Part shown: positions 47,218-54,850 of the stretch, piece after piece | Position numbering within the stretch: the first letter of the stretch is position 1 | Layout of the letters: every line of letters starts with the position of its first letter | Origin: Gammaproteobacteria bacterium | GTDB lineage: Bacteria; Pseudomonadota; Gammaproteobacteria; Pseudomonadales; Azotimanducaceae | Direction of reading: 5' to 3' | Assembly: GCA_026706385.1 (NCBI GenBank) | Contig: JAPOYV010000046.1 | Location: forward strand, 1-64,000 | DNA: 64,000 nt | Made by a program: the position numbers and the translations under genes | The notes under the pieces: generated by a model | Told to the model about the DNA's origin: nothing | The model's input: only the letters and a program-made list of their open reading frames with translations | Databases searched by the model: none

Positions 47218-47637
47218 ATGAGATTGACCGTTTCCGTCGAGGCCAGCCTCGACCAACTAACGGGCCTTCAGGAGCGGGTCACTGCATTCGGCGAGGCTCA
47301 GAGCTGGCCAGCGGATATGGCCTTCCAGGTCGAACTCACGCTTGAGGAGATCTGCGTCAACATCGTCAACTACGGGTTCGAGGACGACGGCGACGAACAT
47401 GCCATCGAGGTCATCGTGGACTCCGAGCCCGACGCCCTCACCATGGAGATCATCGACAACGGGCGCGCCTTCGACCCGTTGACGGAAACGCCGGATCCCG
47501 ACCTCGACTCGGGGGTCGGCGATCGCCCGATCGGCGGACTGGGCGTTTACCTAGTCAAGCAGTACATGGACGACCTGCAATACCGTCGCGCGGACGGCCG
47601 GAACCACCTGAAAATGGTCAAACACCGCAGCGAATGA
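47218..47637 (+). CDS. RsbW-like anti-sigma factor / serine kinase
   Basis: 139 aa. GHKL ATPase fold: N-box EEICVNIVNYGF (about 43-54), G1 box IIDNGRAFDP (81-90), G2 IGGLGVYLVKQ (112-122). It is the serine-protein kinase of partner-switching systems, phosphorylating the STAS antagonist and otherwise sequestering a sigma factor or other target. AAGGA precedes the ATG; 17 nt after the phosphatase; its stop overlaps the next gene by 4 bp. Confidence 0.88.
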   Translation: MRLTVSVEASLDQLTGLQERVTAFGEAQSWPADMAFQVELTLEEICVNIVNYGFEDDGDEHAIEVIVDSEPDALTMEIIDNGRAFDPLTETPDPDLDSGVGDRPIGGLGVYLVKQYMDDLQYRRADGRNHLKMVKHRSE

Positions 47638-48797
47638 AAGCGGCACGCGTTTGGCTGGCTGGCATCGGCCTGCTCGCGGCCGTTTCCGCCGGCGCCAACG
47701 CGGGGGTCTCCGATGCCGCCGTCCTGTTCGGGCAATCCGCCGCATTTTCCGGCCCCGCCGAAGAGCTCGGCCAGAACATGCGCTTAGGGCTCCAGGCCGC
47801 CTTCCGCGAGCAGAACGAACGCGGCGGCGTCCACGGTCGCCGCCTCGAACTCGTGACGCTCGACGACGCCTACGAGCCGGAAGCGGCGATCGCCAATACC
47901 CGCCGCTTGATCCAGGACGAGGGTGTCTTCGCGCTCATTGGTGCCGTCGGCACGCCGACGTCGGTTGCCGCAGTCCCCGTCGCCACCGAGGCCGGCGTGC
48001 CTTACGTGGCACCTTTCACCGGCGCCGCGTTCTTGCGCGATGCCGCTGGCCGGGGCACGCATGTCATCAACCTGCGGGCATCCTACGACGACGAGACCGA
48101 AGCCATGGTCGCCCACCTCATTGCCGATCTCGGCATCGAGCGCATCGCCGTCATGTACCAGGACGACTCGTTCGGCCGAGCCGGCCATGCCGGTGCCCGG
48201 CAGGCTCTCGCCAAACGCGACATGGCGCCGGTGTCCGTGGGCGTCTATCCGCGCAACACCACCGCCGTCAAGACCGCCCTGCTCGACGTGCGCGCCGGCG
48301 AGCCGGAGGCGGTGATCCTGGTCGGCGCCTACGAGCCGGTGGCCGCGCTCATCGCCTGGTCGCGGGAGATCGGCTTCCGCCCGGTGTTCATCACGATCTC
48401 GTTTGTCGGCAGCAACGCGCTCGCGCGCGAACTCGGTGCGGCGGGCGCAGGCGTTTTCGTGACCCAGGTGGTGCCGTTTCCCCGCGGGGAGGAACCACCC
48501 GTCGTGGCCACCTACGGCCGCGCACTCGCGGCGCTGGACCCGGACAGCACGCCCGGCTTCGTGTCGCTCGAAGGCTACCTGGCCGGCCGGCTGGCCATCG
48601 CGGCCTTGGAGTTCTGCGGACGCGACGTGGATCGTGACTGCTTCCTGCGCGCGATGCGGCAGCACGACAGCGTCGACATCGACGGCTTCGAACTCCGCTA
48701 CGGCAACGACGACAACCAGGGCTCGGACCGGGTTTTCCTGACCATGATCGACTCAAGCGGTGGCTATCGGCCGATCACCTCCTTGGCACAGCGATGA
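47634..48797 (+). CDS. Periplasmic ligand-binding protein (Leu/Ile/Val-binding type)
   Basis: 387 aa. Signal peptide 1-23 (WLAGIGLLAAVSAGANA). Type 1 periplasmic-binding fold: VLFGQSAAFSGPAEELG, GAVGTPTSVAAVPVATEAGVPYVAPFTGA, RIAVMYQDDSFGRAG. No ABC permease or ATPase is nearby. Instead it is coupled by 4-bp overlaps to the RsbW-like kinase before and the histidine kinase after, so it more likely presents a ligand to the sensor than feeds a transporter, as TorT does for TorS. Confidence 0.88.
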   Translation: MKAARVWLAGIGLLAAVSAGANAGVSDAAVLFGQSAAFSGPAEELGQNMRLGLQAAFREQNERGGVHGRRLELVTLDDAYEPEAAIANTRRLIQDEGVFALIGAVGTPTSVAAVPVATEAGVPYVAPFTGAAFLRDAAGRGTHVINLRASYDDETEAMVAHLIADLGIERIAVMYQDDSFGRAGHAGARQALAKRDMAPVSVGVYPRNTTAVKTALLDVRAGEPEAVILVGAYEPVAALIAWSREIGFRPVFITISFVGSNALARELGAAGAGVFVTQVVPFPRGEEPPVVATYGRALAALDPDSTPGFVSLEGYLAGRLAIAALEFCGRDVDRDCFLRAMRQHDSVDIDGFELRYGNDDNQGSDRVFLTMIDSSGGYRPITSLAQR

Positions 48798-50905
48798 TGG
48801 CCGGCCTGGTCCGCCGCATCTCCGAAGGCCGGTTCCGCATATCGAGCCAGCTCTACACGGGCATCTTCGGCGCCGTCGCCTCGACCATGATCGCAAGCCT
48901 GGTGGCCTGGTACTCGTTCAGCCGCGTCGGTGATGCGCAGGACCGCGTCAACGAAGTCCTGCCGAACATGGAGGCGGCCTTCGGCGTCGCCCAACGCGCC
49001 GGTGCCCTGGTCGCGGCAGCGCCCCGGCTGGTCGCGACGGCCAGCGCGGAGGAACTCACGGGACTGTCCGCGAACATCGCCGACGAGCGCCGACAGTTCG
49101 CGGCCCAGTTGAACGCCCTCAGCATGGGCGGCGGCGACCATGCCGACATCCGCGCCACGGGGACGGCGCTGATAGACAACATCGCGGCGATCGAGTCGTC
49201 GGTGGCGGAACGGCTGGCTCTGGCCGAACGCGGGACGACGATTCTCACGGAGGTCGCCGCCCTGCAGGACGGTCTCGTTCGGACGCTCGTCCCGGCGATC
49301 GACGACCAGTTGTTCTACACCATGACCGGCTACCGGAATCTCGGTGCACCGCCGGCGGCGCGCGAAGACCGTCTTTCGGAGGCCGAGGTCGACCGCTATC
49401 GGCAACTGGCCGACCTCTATGCCGACGCGACGATGGCTATTCAGCTGCTCGCGAGCGCCTTCGACCTCGCCGACAGGGCCCGCCTCGATCCCTTGCGGGA
49501 TCGCTTTCAGGCGACATCGGAGCGCATTGCGCGCAGCCTCGATGCCCTCGGCGCCGCGCCCTTGCGCGACGATCTCGCGCCTTCGTTGGACCGGTTGCGT
49601 CAACTGGGCCTGGACCCGGATGGCGGCATCGTATTGCGGATCCAGGAGCTGACCCTGGCCGATGCCCAAGCCGAATTGCTGGCGGACAACCGCCGCCTCG
49701 TCAGCGAACTCGTGACGCAAGCACAGAACCTTGTCAGTGGGGCCGGGCAACGCGCGGGCCTCGCCACCGGTGCCGCCAACGACGCCATCGTCACCGGGCG
49801 CAGCCTGCTCATCGGTCTCAACGCCGTGAGCATCGTCGGCGCCATCATGATCGCGTGGCTGTTCGTCGGCCGCGTGCTGCTGCGTCGCCTCGCGCGGCTC
49901 TCGGAACGGATGCGCGCCATGGCCCGCGGCGACCTCGAGGGCGAAGTGGACATCGGCGGCCACGACGAGGTCGCGGACATGGCCGCAGCCCTCGAGGTGT
50001 TCCGCCGGCATGCATTGGAGGTGCAGCGGCTGAACCTGGTGGAGAAGCTCGCGAACGAACTGCGCGACAAGAACGGCGAGCTCGAGTCCACCCTTGAGCA
50101 ACTGCATCGCGCGCAGGACCAGATCGTGGTGCGCGAGAAGCTCGCCGCGCTCGGCGAACTCACCGCGGGCGTCGCCCATGAGATCAAGAATCCCTTGAAC
50201 TTCGTCAAGAATTTCTCGGAGGCATCCCAGGAGCTGGTCGCGGAACTCAACGAGGAACTTGCGGACAACGCCGAGCCCTTGGACGCCGAGCAGCAAGCTC
50301 TGGTGCGCGAAATCTGCGACGACCTCACCGAGAACATGACGCGCATTCGCCACCACGGCGAGCGCGCAGACCGCATCGTGCGCGACATGCTGAAGATGGG
50401 CAGCGACAGCGGCGAAAAGCAGCCGACCGACATCAACGGGCTACTCGAAGAGCACGCCCGCCTGGCCTTTCACAGCGCCCGCGCCACGGATCCCGATTTC
50501 CAGCTTGAAATCGAAGAGGATCTCGACCCGGCGGTCGGCGAAGTGGAGGTCATCCCCCAGGACCTCGGTCGGGTGTTCCTGAACATGGTCGGCAACGCCT
50601 GCCACGCAACCGATGCGCGGCGCCGCGCCGAGGACACCGACTCCGACTACAACCCCACGCTGCGGATCGCGACCAAACGCTTGGAGACGCGGGTGGAGAT
50701 CGCCATAAGGGACAACGGCACGGGCATCCCGCGCGACGTGATCGACAAGATATTCAACCCGTTCTTCACCACCAAGCCGACCGATCAAGGCACGGGCTTG
50801 GGGCTAGCCCTGTCCAACGATATCGTCCGCCAACACGGCGGGGAGATCCGGGTGGACTCCGAACCGGGTAGCCACACGGAGATGGTGGTCACCCTACCGT
50901 TGTAG
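48794..50905 (+). CDS. Membrane sensor histidine kinase with large periplasmic domain
   Basis: 703 aa. TM1 about 25-47, a mostly helical periplasmic segment of ~290 residues (48-335), TM2 about 338-362, HAMP (362-410), coiled coil, HisKA with phospho-His in GVAHEIKNPLNF, and HATPase_c with N-box NMVGNACHA, DNGTGIP, and FTTKPTDQGTGLGLALS. The helical periplasmic domain suits contact with a binding protein (TorS-like). No receiver domain, so the REC-PP2C protein three genes upstream is the obvious phosphorylation partner. Confidence 0.9.
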   Translation: MMAGLVRRISEGRFRISSQLYTGIFGAVASTMIASLVAWYSFSRVGDAQDRVNEVLPNMEAAFGVAQRAGALVAAAPRLVATASAEELTGLSANIADERRQFAAQLNALSMGGGDHADIRATGTALIDNIAAIESSVAERLALAERGTTILTEVAALQDGLVRTLVPAIDDQLFYTMTGYRNLGAPPAAREDRLSEAEVDRYRQLADLYADATMAIQLLASAFDLADRARLDPLRDRFQATSERIARSLDALGAAPLRDDLAPSLDRLRQLGLDPDGGIVLRIQELTLADAQAELLADNRRLVSELVTQAQNLVSGAGQRAGLATGAANDAIVTGRSLLIGLNAVSIVGAIMIAWLFVGRVLLRRLARLSERMRAMARGDLEGEVDIGGHDEVADMAAALEVFRRHALEVQRLNLVEKLANELRDKNGELESTLEQLHRAQDQIVVREKLAALGELTAGVAHEIKNPLNFVKNFSEASQELVAELNEELADNAEPLDAEQQALVREICDDLTENMTRIRHHGERADRIVRDMLKMGSDSGEKQPTDINGLLEEHARLAFHSARATDPDFQLEIEEDLDPAVGEVEVIPQDLGRVFLNMVGNACHATDARRRAEDTDSDYNPTLRIATKRLETRVEIAIRDNGTGIPRDVIDKIFNPFFTTKPTDQGTGLGLALSNDIVRQHGGEIRVDSEPGSHTEMVVTLPL

Positions 50906-51008
50906 ATGGACAGCGGGGATGCGGACGTGGACGTCCGCGCAACGTTGGGACTTGACTCAATTGTAAAGGTGGTCGCGGTACATCAGCACCGCGGGATCGC
51001 AACGAGCA

Positions 51009-51344
51009 CTAGCCGACGGACGACAGCGCGGCGTCGCGGCTATCGTGTATGTCGATGATCTTGTCGAAACCACTGATCTCGAAGACTTCGCGAATCGGCT
51101 TGGACGGTGAGCAGAGCGCGAACTTGGCCGAGCGCCGCGAAAGGGCCTTGGCGGTCAGTAGGACGGCACGCAATCCGGCACTGCTGATATACGAGAGGTC
51201 AGCCAGATCCACGATGACGGCCGTATCGCTGTCATCGATCGCACCGCTCAAACTCTGTTCAAAGTCGCTGGCATTCACACCGTCGATGCGGCCCGCCGCC
51301 TTGGCAATCAGCGTGCCCCCCTGCCGTTCGACATTGAGTTCCAT
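51009..51344 (-). CDS. STAS anti-sigma factor antagonist (RsbV-like)
   Basis: 111 aa. STAS fold: MELNVERQGGTLIAKAAGRIDG, VIVDLADLSYISSAGLRAVLL with the phosphorylatable Ser in ISSAG (about 57-61), and a C-terminal IREVFEISGFDKII. Convergent with the histidine kinase. It supplies the missing piece of the partner-switching set: the RsbW-like protein should phosphorylate it and the PP2C protein dephosphorylate it. Confidence 0.9.
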   Translation of the reverse strand: MELNVERQGGTLIAKAAGRIDGVNASDFEQSLSGAIDDSDTAVIVDLADLSYISSAGLRAVLLTAKALSRRSAKFALCSPSKPIREVFEISGFDKIIDIHDSRDAALSSVG

Positions 51345-51494
51345 GCTCGCTCGCCCACCTACCAGAATGAGACGCGAACCATACCACCCTGAAAGGCATG
51401 TTGTCTCGTCACTTCAGCGGCTCCCTACTTACGAGGGGCGAGCCCCTCGCGCTCTTGTGCTGAGGGCTCCCAACGCCCGAGCACCGCCTGAAAG

Positions 51495-51868
51495 TGGTGG
51501 GCCCACCAGGAATCGAACCTGGGACCGATGGATTCGCTGATCCCGGGGTTTCCCCCGGGCGCGGACTATCTCATCACCCGCCACGGCCGCCGAGTCGGTC
51601 TCGTCGACCGCGGCTGGGGCGCGGGACGCTCCAGCCTGTCATCAAGGGCACTCGGCGTGGCGGACACCGCGCCAGCCCCCAGGTAGTCTCTGCACCTTCC
51701 GGCGGTGTACCGCCGGCTTGGCTCAGGGTTGCCGGGGCTTCCAGCCGGACGGTTTCCCTGAATTCATCCCGTTCATCCGACGCCTTTCGGCGCCGGCGCA
51801 CCAGCTTGGCGAGCACCGCGTGCTCGCGCCGATGAGTCCACTGCTCTAACCAACTGAGCTATAGGCCC
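51495..51868 (-). tRNA. tRNA with anticodon CAT, interrupted by an intron
   Basis: 5' exon 51868-51832 (37 nt) and 3' exon 51534-51495 (40 nt, CCA encoded). Joined, they give a 77-nt tRNA whose stems all pair: acceptor GGGCCTA/TGGGCCC, D stem GCTC/GAGC, anticodon stem GTGGA/TCCAT with one G-U, T stem CCAGG/CCTGG. The loop is CTCATAA, anticodon CAT. Elongator Met and lysidine-modified Ile2 cannot be separated with certainty; the known Azoarcus intron is in tRNA-Ile(CAU). Confidence 0.92.
51535..51831 (-). mobile_element. Group I intron inside the tRNA anticodon loop
   Basis: 297 nt inserted directly after the anticodon T. P1 forms from exon CAT plus intron CGGC paired with GCTGGTG about 27 nt inside, giving the U-G pair at the 5' splice site. 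P4 is CAGGG/CCCTG (with the GAGCCAAG motif), P7 is GACTA/TAGTC (in GCAGAGACTACC and GATAGTCC), and P9 is a 7-bp GAAA-capped hairpin. The last base is G. No homing endonuclease is encoded. Closest in form to the tRNA introns of Azoarcus and cyanobacteria. Confidence 0.92.
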
Positions 51869-51876
51869 GTCAAGCA

Positions 51877-51906
51877 AGTGTAGCCGCGCCGGGAAGGTTG
51901 AGTCCA
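51877..51906 (-). promoter_or_regulatory. Possible promoter of the split tRNA gene
   Basis: Minus-strand TGGACT (51906-51901) and TACACT (51882-51877), 18 bp apart, end 8 bp before the tRNA 5' end. Confidence 0.4.
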
Positions 51907-52037
51907 CGACGCGACCGCTTCGCGGTCGCCCCGAGAATTCGCTGCGCGACGCGACCGCTTCGCGGTCGCCCCGAGAATTCGCTGCGCGAATTCTCCTGGT
52001 ACGGGGGCCGCCGGGGAACAAGACGCGGTCTTGTTCC
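51907..52037. repeat. Cluster of tandem repeat and three short-loop hairpins
   Basis: A 40-bp unit is repeated in tandem (51907-51946, 51947-51986). Each has GCGACCGC-TTC-GCGGTCGC. The second unit also starts GAGAATTCGC-TGC-GCGAATTCTC (51973-51995). A third hairpin, GGAACAAGAC-GCG-GTCTTGTTCC, is at 52015-52037, just past the frr stop. All have 8-10 bp perfect arms and 3-nt loops. The last may terminate frr; none has a T-tract. Confidence 0.75.
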
Positions 52038-52044
52038 GTGCGGG

Positions 52045-52602
52045 TCAGATCGCCAACAGGTCCTCTTCCTTCTCCGCCAATGCGGCATCGACCCGCCGCA
52101 CATGCTCGTCGGTGACCTTCTGGACGTCGTCCTCCGAGCGGTGGCCGTCGTCCTCGGTCGCTTCCTTCTCGCGCACCAGTTCGCGCACATCGGCAATCAC
52201 GTCGCGGCGGATGTTGCGAATGGCGACACGGGCGTTCTCGGCCTCCTGACGGGCGAGACGGATCAAGTCCCGGCGGTTCTCCTCGGTCAACGGCGGCATC
52301 GGCAGGCGGACCACGTCGCCCGTGCTCGACGGCGTCAAGCCGAGGTCGCTTTTGAGGATCGCCTTTTCGATGTCGGGGACCAGGCGCTTCTCCCAGGGCG
52401 AAATGAGCAGGCTGCGGGCCTCCTCGACGGTGATCGTCGCGACCTGCTTGATCGGGGTCGACGTGCCGTAGTAGTCGACCTCGACGCCATCCAGGATCGC
52501 TGGATTCGCGCGCCCGGTGCGGATCCGGGAAAACGCCGTGCGCAACGCGAGCTGCGACTTCTCCATCCGTTCGGCCGCATCCTCTATGAACTCGTCAAGC
52601 AC
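52045..52602 (-). CDS. frr: Ribosome recycling factor
   Basis: 185 aa from GTG 52602, matching the E. coli length; a TTG one codon earlier is also possible. RTGRANPAILDGVEVDYYG, TPIKQVATITVEEARSL and the C-terminal helix are typical. Splits post-termination ribosomes with EF-G. The start overlaps the pyrH stop by 8 bp. Confidence 0.96.
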   Translation of the reverse strand: MLDEFIEDAAERMEKSQLALRTAFSRIRTGRANPAILDGVEVDYYGTSTPIKQVATITVEEARSLLISPWEKRLVPDIEKAILKSDLGLTPSSTGDVVRLPMPPLTEENRRDLIRLARQEAENARVAIRNIRRDVIADVRELVREKEATEDDGHRSEDDVQKVTDEHVRRVDAALAEKEEDLLAI

Positions 52603-53350
52603 CAAAGCGTCCCGCGTGTATGCGCGTGCCAACCTTGTCACCGCGCGCCACGCGCGTCAACGCGCCGGGTTCGGCGAGGTCGCAGACAACGACCGGCAGG
52701 CCGTGTTCCTCGCAGAGCGTGATGGCGGTCAGGTCCATGACCCGCAATCGCCGGTCGAGCACCTCCCGATAGGTCAACTCCGGCAGCCGTTGTGCGCGCC
52801 GGTCTTCCTCGGGATCGGCGGAATAGACGCCGTCAACCTTGGTGGCCTTGACGACCGCTTGCGCACCGACCTCGATGGCACGCAGGCAAGCCGCCGTATC
52901 CGTCGTGAACAACGGGTTGCCCGTGCCGCCGGCCAGCACGACGATCTCCCCCGCCGCCAGGCTCGCACGCGCAGCCTCGATCGAGTAGCCGGCAGCGATG
53001 CTCGGTATGGCGTGCGCGGCAAGGACCCGCGCCGCACGGCCTGCCGCAACCAGGGCGTCCCGAAAAGCCAGCGCGTTCATCACGGTCGCGAGCATGCCCA
53101 TGTGATCGCCGGTGATTCGGTCGAGTCCCGCGGCCTCAAGCTCAGCCCCCCGCACTAGGTTGCCGCCGCCCACCACGACCGCAACGTCCGTACCGGACGC
53201 CGCCACCTCCGCGACGTCGACGGCCGTCCGCTGCAGCACGGTCGCGTCTATGCCAACGCCCGTCGGACCCCCGAGCGCCTCGCCCGAGAGTTTCAAGAGC
53301 ATGCGCGGTACGGGCTGCGAGCCGTGGGTCTGCTCGGGGCTTAAGTCCAT
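52595..53350 (-). CDS. pyrH: UMP kinase
   Basis: 251 aa. Amino-acid kinase fold: RMLLKLSGEALGG, VVVGGGNLVRGAE, DHMGMLATVMNALA, VLAGGTGNPLFTTD and KATKVDGVYSADP. Phosphorylates UMP to UDP; bacterial hexameric type. Followed by frr. The rpsB-tsf pair that normally precedes pyrH is not here; instead the divergent sigma-E operon begins 260 bp upstream. Confidence 0.96.
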   Translation of the reverse strand: MDLSPEQTHGSQPVPRMLLKLSGEALGGPTGVGIDATVLQRTAVDVAEVAASGTDVAVVVGGGNLVRGAELEAAGLDRITGDHMGMLATVMNALAFRDALVAAGRAARVLAAHAIPSIAAGYSIEAARASLAAGEIVVLAGGTGNPLFTTDTAACLRAIEVGAQAVVKATKVDGVYSADPEEDRRAQRLPELTYREVLDRRLRVMDLTAITLCEEHGLPVVVCDLAEPGALTRVARGDKVGTRIHAGRFGA

Positions 53351-53612
53351 CCTCTATCCGCCATGATGAGCCGTACGGGAAGCAGCGGCGTCTCAACACC
53401 GCCGCGTTCGTTTTGCGCCGACGATGGTATTGGGTTTTGCGCCGTTGCGGGGAATCCGTTGCCACGCCGAGCCCGCCGCGCCGGCCCGGACGCTCGCAAG
53501 TCCCCGCGCGCTTCGGGATAATGCACCGGCTCGGGGCAGCCGCGTAGTTTGCGCGTGCCGCGGGGCGTCCGGGGTGTAGAACGGCTTCAGCCCGGTGGAG
53601 ATGGAATCACGC

Positions 53613-54218
53613 GTGAGCGGAGACACGGACAAGGCACTGGTTCGCCGCGTGCAGGCGGGGGACGCGCGCGCGTTCGATCTGCTCTTCATGCGCTACCAGC
53701 ATCGGATCAACAGCCTCGTCGCCCGGTACGTGCGCAGCAACGAGGACGTCGAGGACATCACCCAGGAGGCGTTCATCAAGGCCTACCGGGCGTTGCCCCG
53801 ATTCCGGGGCGAGAGCGCTTTCTACACCTGGCTCTACCGCATCGCCGTCAACACCGCGAAGAACCATCTGGCGTCCTCGAGTCGTCGGCTGCAGGAGGTG
53901 GAGATCGAAACCGACGGGTCCGATACGGGCCAAGTCGCGCAGGCGCTCAGCAGTGCGGATGACCCCGAAGGCGCCCTGCGCAGCGACCAGCTGCGCCGGG
54001 CCGTCGACCGCGCGATCAGCGCCCTGCCAGCGGATCTGCGCAGTGCGCTAACTCTTCGCGAGTTTGATGGTCTAAGCTATGCACAGATCGCAGATGTCAT
54101 GGAGTGTCCGGTCGGAACCGTACGCTCGCGCATCTTCCGCGCGAGGGAGGCGGTGGACGTCGCGATCCGGCCGTTGCTCGATCGCGGCGGCAAGGCCACG
54201 AACCGAGCGGAGAAGTGA
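53613..54218 (+). CDS. rpoE: ECF sigma factor RpoE (sigma-E)
   Basis: 201 aa from GTG 53613, which aligns with the E. coli start; ATG 53601 and GTG 53595 are alternatives. Region 2 (RVQAGDARAFDLLFMRYQHRI, DITQEAFIKAYRALPRFRG, FYTWLYRIAVNTAKNH) and region 4 (LREFDGLSYAQIADVMECPVGTVRSRIFRAREA) closely follow E. coli RpoE. Directs the envelope-stress response and is held by RseA encoded next. I could not find a GAACTT/TCTGA autoregulatory promoter in the 260-bp upstream gap. Confidence 0.95.
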   Translation: MSGDTDKALVRRVQAGDARAFDLLFMRYQHRINSLVARYVRSNEDVEDITQEAFIKAYRALPRFRGESAFYTWLYRIAVNTAKNHLASSSRRLQEVEIETDGSDTGQVAQALSSADDPEGALRSDQLRRAVDRAISALPADLRSALTLREFDGLSYAQIADVMECPVGTVRSRIFRAREAVDVAIRPLLDRGGKATNRAEK

Positions 54219-54220
54219 AG

Positions 54221-54850
54221 ATGACGGAGTCGGAGCAGTCGCTAAACGAATCGCTGTCCGCCGCAATCGACGGCGAAGCCGAGGAGCTTGAACTGCGGCG
54301 GGTCCTCAACGCTGTCGACGAAAACCCCGACCTGCGCGCGAAGTGGCAGCGTCTGCACCTGATCGGCGGCGTTCTGCGGCGCGAGACACCGCCCGTCGTC
54401 CGTTCTCCGCTGCCGACGTGGCCAGCGGACATCGAAACCGGTGCTGCAGACGACCACGCAGCGGGGGAACGCGCGGCGCCCGGCCCGACGCCTGAGCCCG
54501 AGAGCCGGCGTCTCGGCGGTCGCTGGCTGGCACCGGTGGGCGGCGCCGCCCTGGCTGCCGCAGCGGCCCTGGTCGTCGTGTTCTACTTCGGCCCGGACGA
54601 GCCGACCGGCACCGAACCGGTCGTCGCGGACGGGTCTCAACCGCCCGCGCATGGGCTGGCAAACGTGCCGACCGAGTTGGACCTCGAGCGCGCAAACGCC
54701 TACATCTACCAACACGCCCGCGGCACGTCGATCGCTGCACGACCGGCCGCCATGCCGTTCGTCAAGGAGCTTTCCACAGCGCCCGTCGCGCCACAGCGAG
54801 AAGACCCCGACAACCGAACCGGGCGGGCGGCAAGCCAACAACGGCAGTGA
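54221..54850 (+). CDS. rseA: Anti-sigma-E factor RseA
   Basis: 209 aa. The cytoplasmic N-terminal domain (SLNESLSAAIDGEAEELELRRVLNAVD...LRAKWQRLHLIGGVLR) matches RseA/MucA. One transmembrane helix about 105-122 (APVGGAALAAAAALVVVFYF), then a periplasmic tail. Site-1/site-2 proteolysis releases sigma-E. Two nt after rpoE; its stop overlaps the rseB start. Confidence 0.92.
   Translation: MTESEQSLNESLSAAIDGEAEELELRRVLNAVDENPDLRAKWQRLHLIGGVLRRETPPVVRSPLPTWPADIETGAADDHAAGERAAPGPTPEPESRRLGGRWLAPVGGAALAAAAALVVVFYFGPDEPTGTEPVVADGSQPPAHGLANVPTELDLERANAYIYQHARGTSIAARPAAMPFVKELSTAPVAPQREDPDNRTGRAASQQRQ

Noticed and set aside
51574-51816. 80-codon minus-strand frame inside the intron
   Set aside because: No LAGLIDADG, HNH or GIY-YIG motif; it covers conserved intron RNA helices, so it is not a homing endonuclease.
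53351-53612. Sigma-E autoregulatory promoter (GAACTT-N16-TCTGA)
   Set aside because: Neither half could be found at acceptable spacing in the pyrH-rpoE gap.
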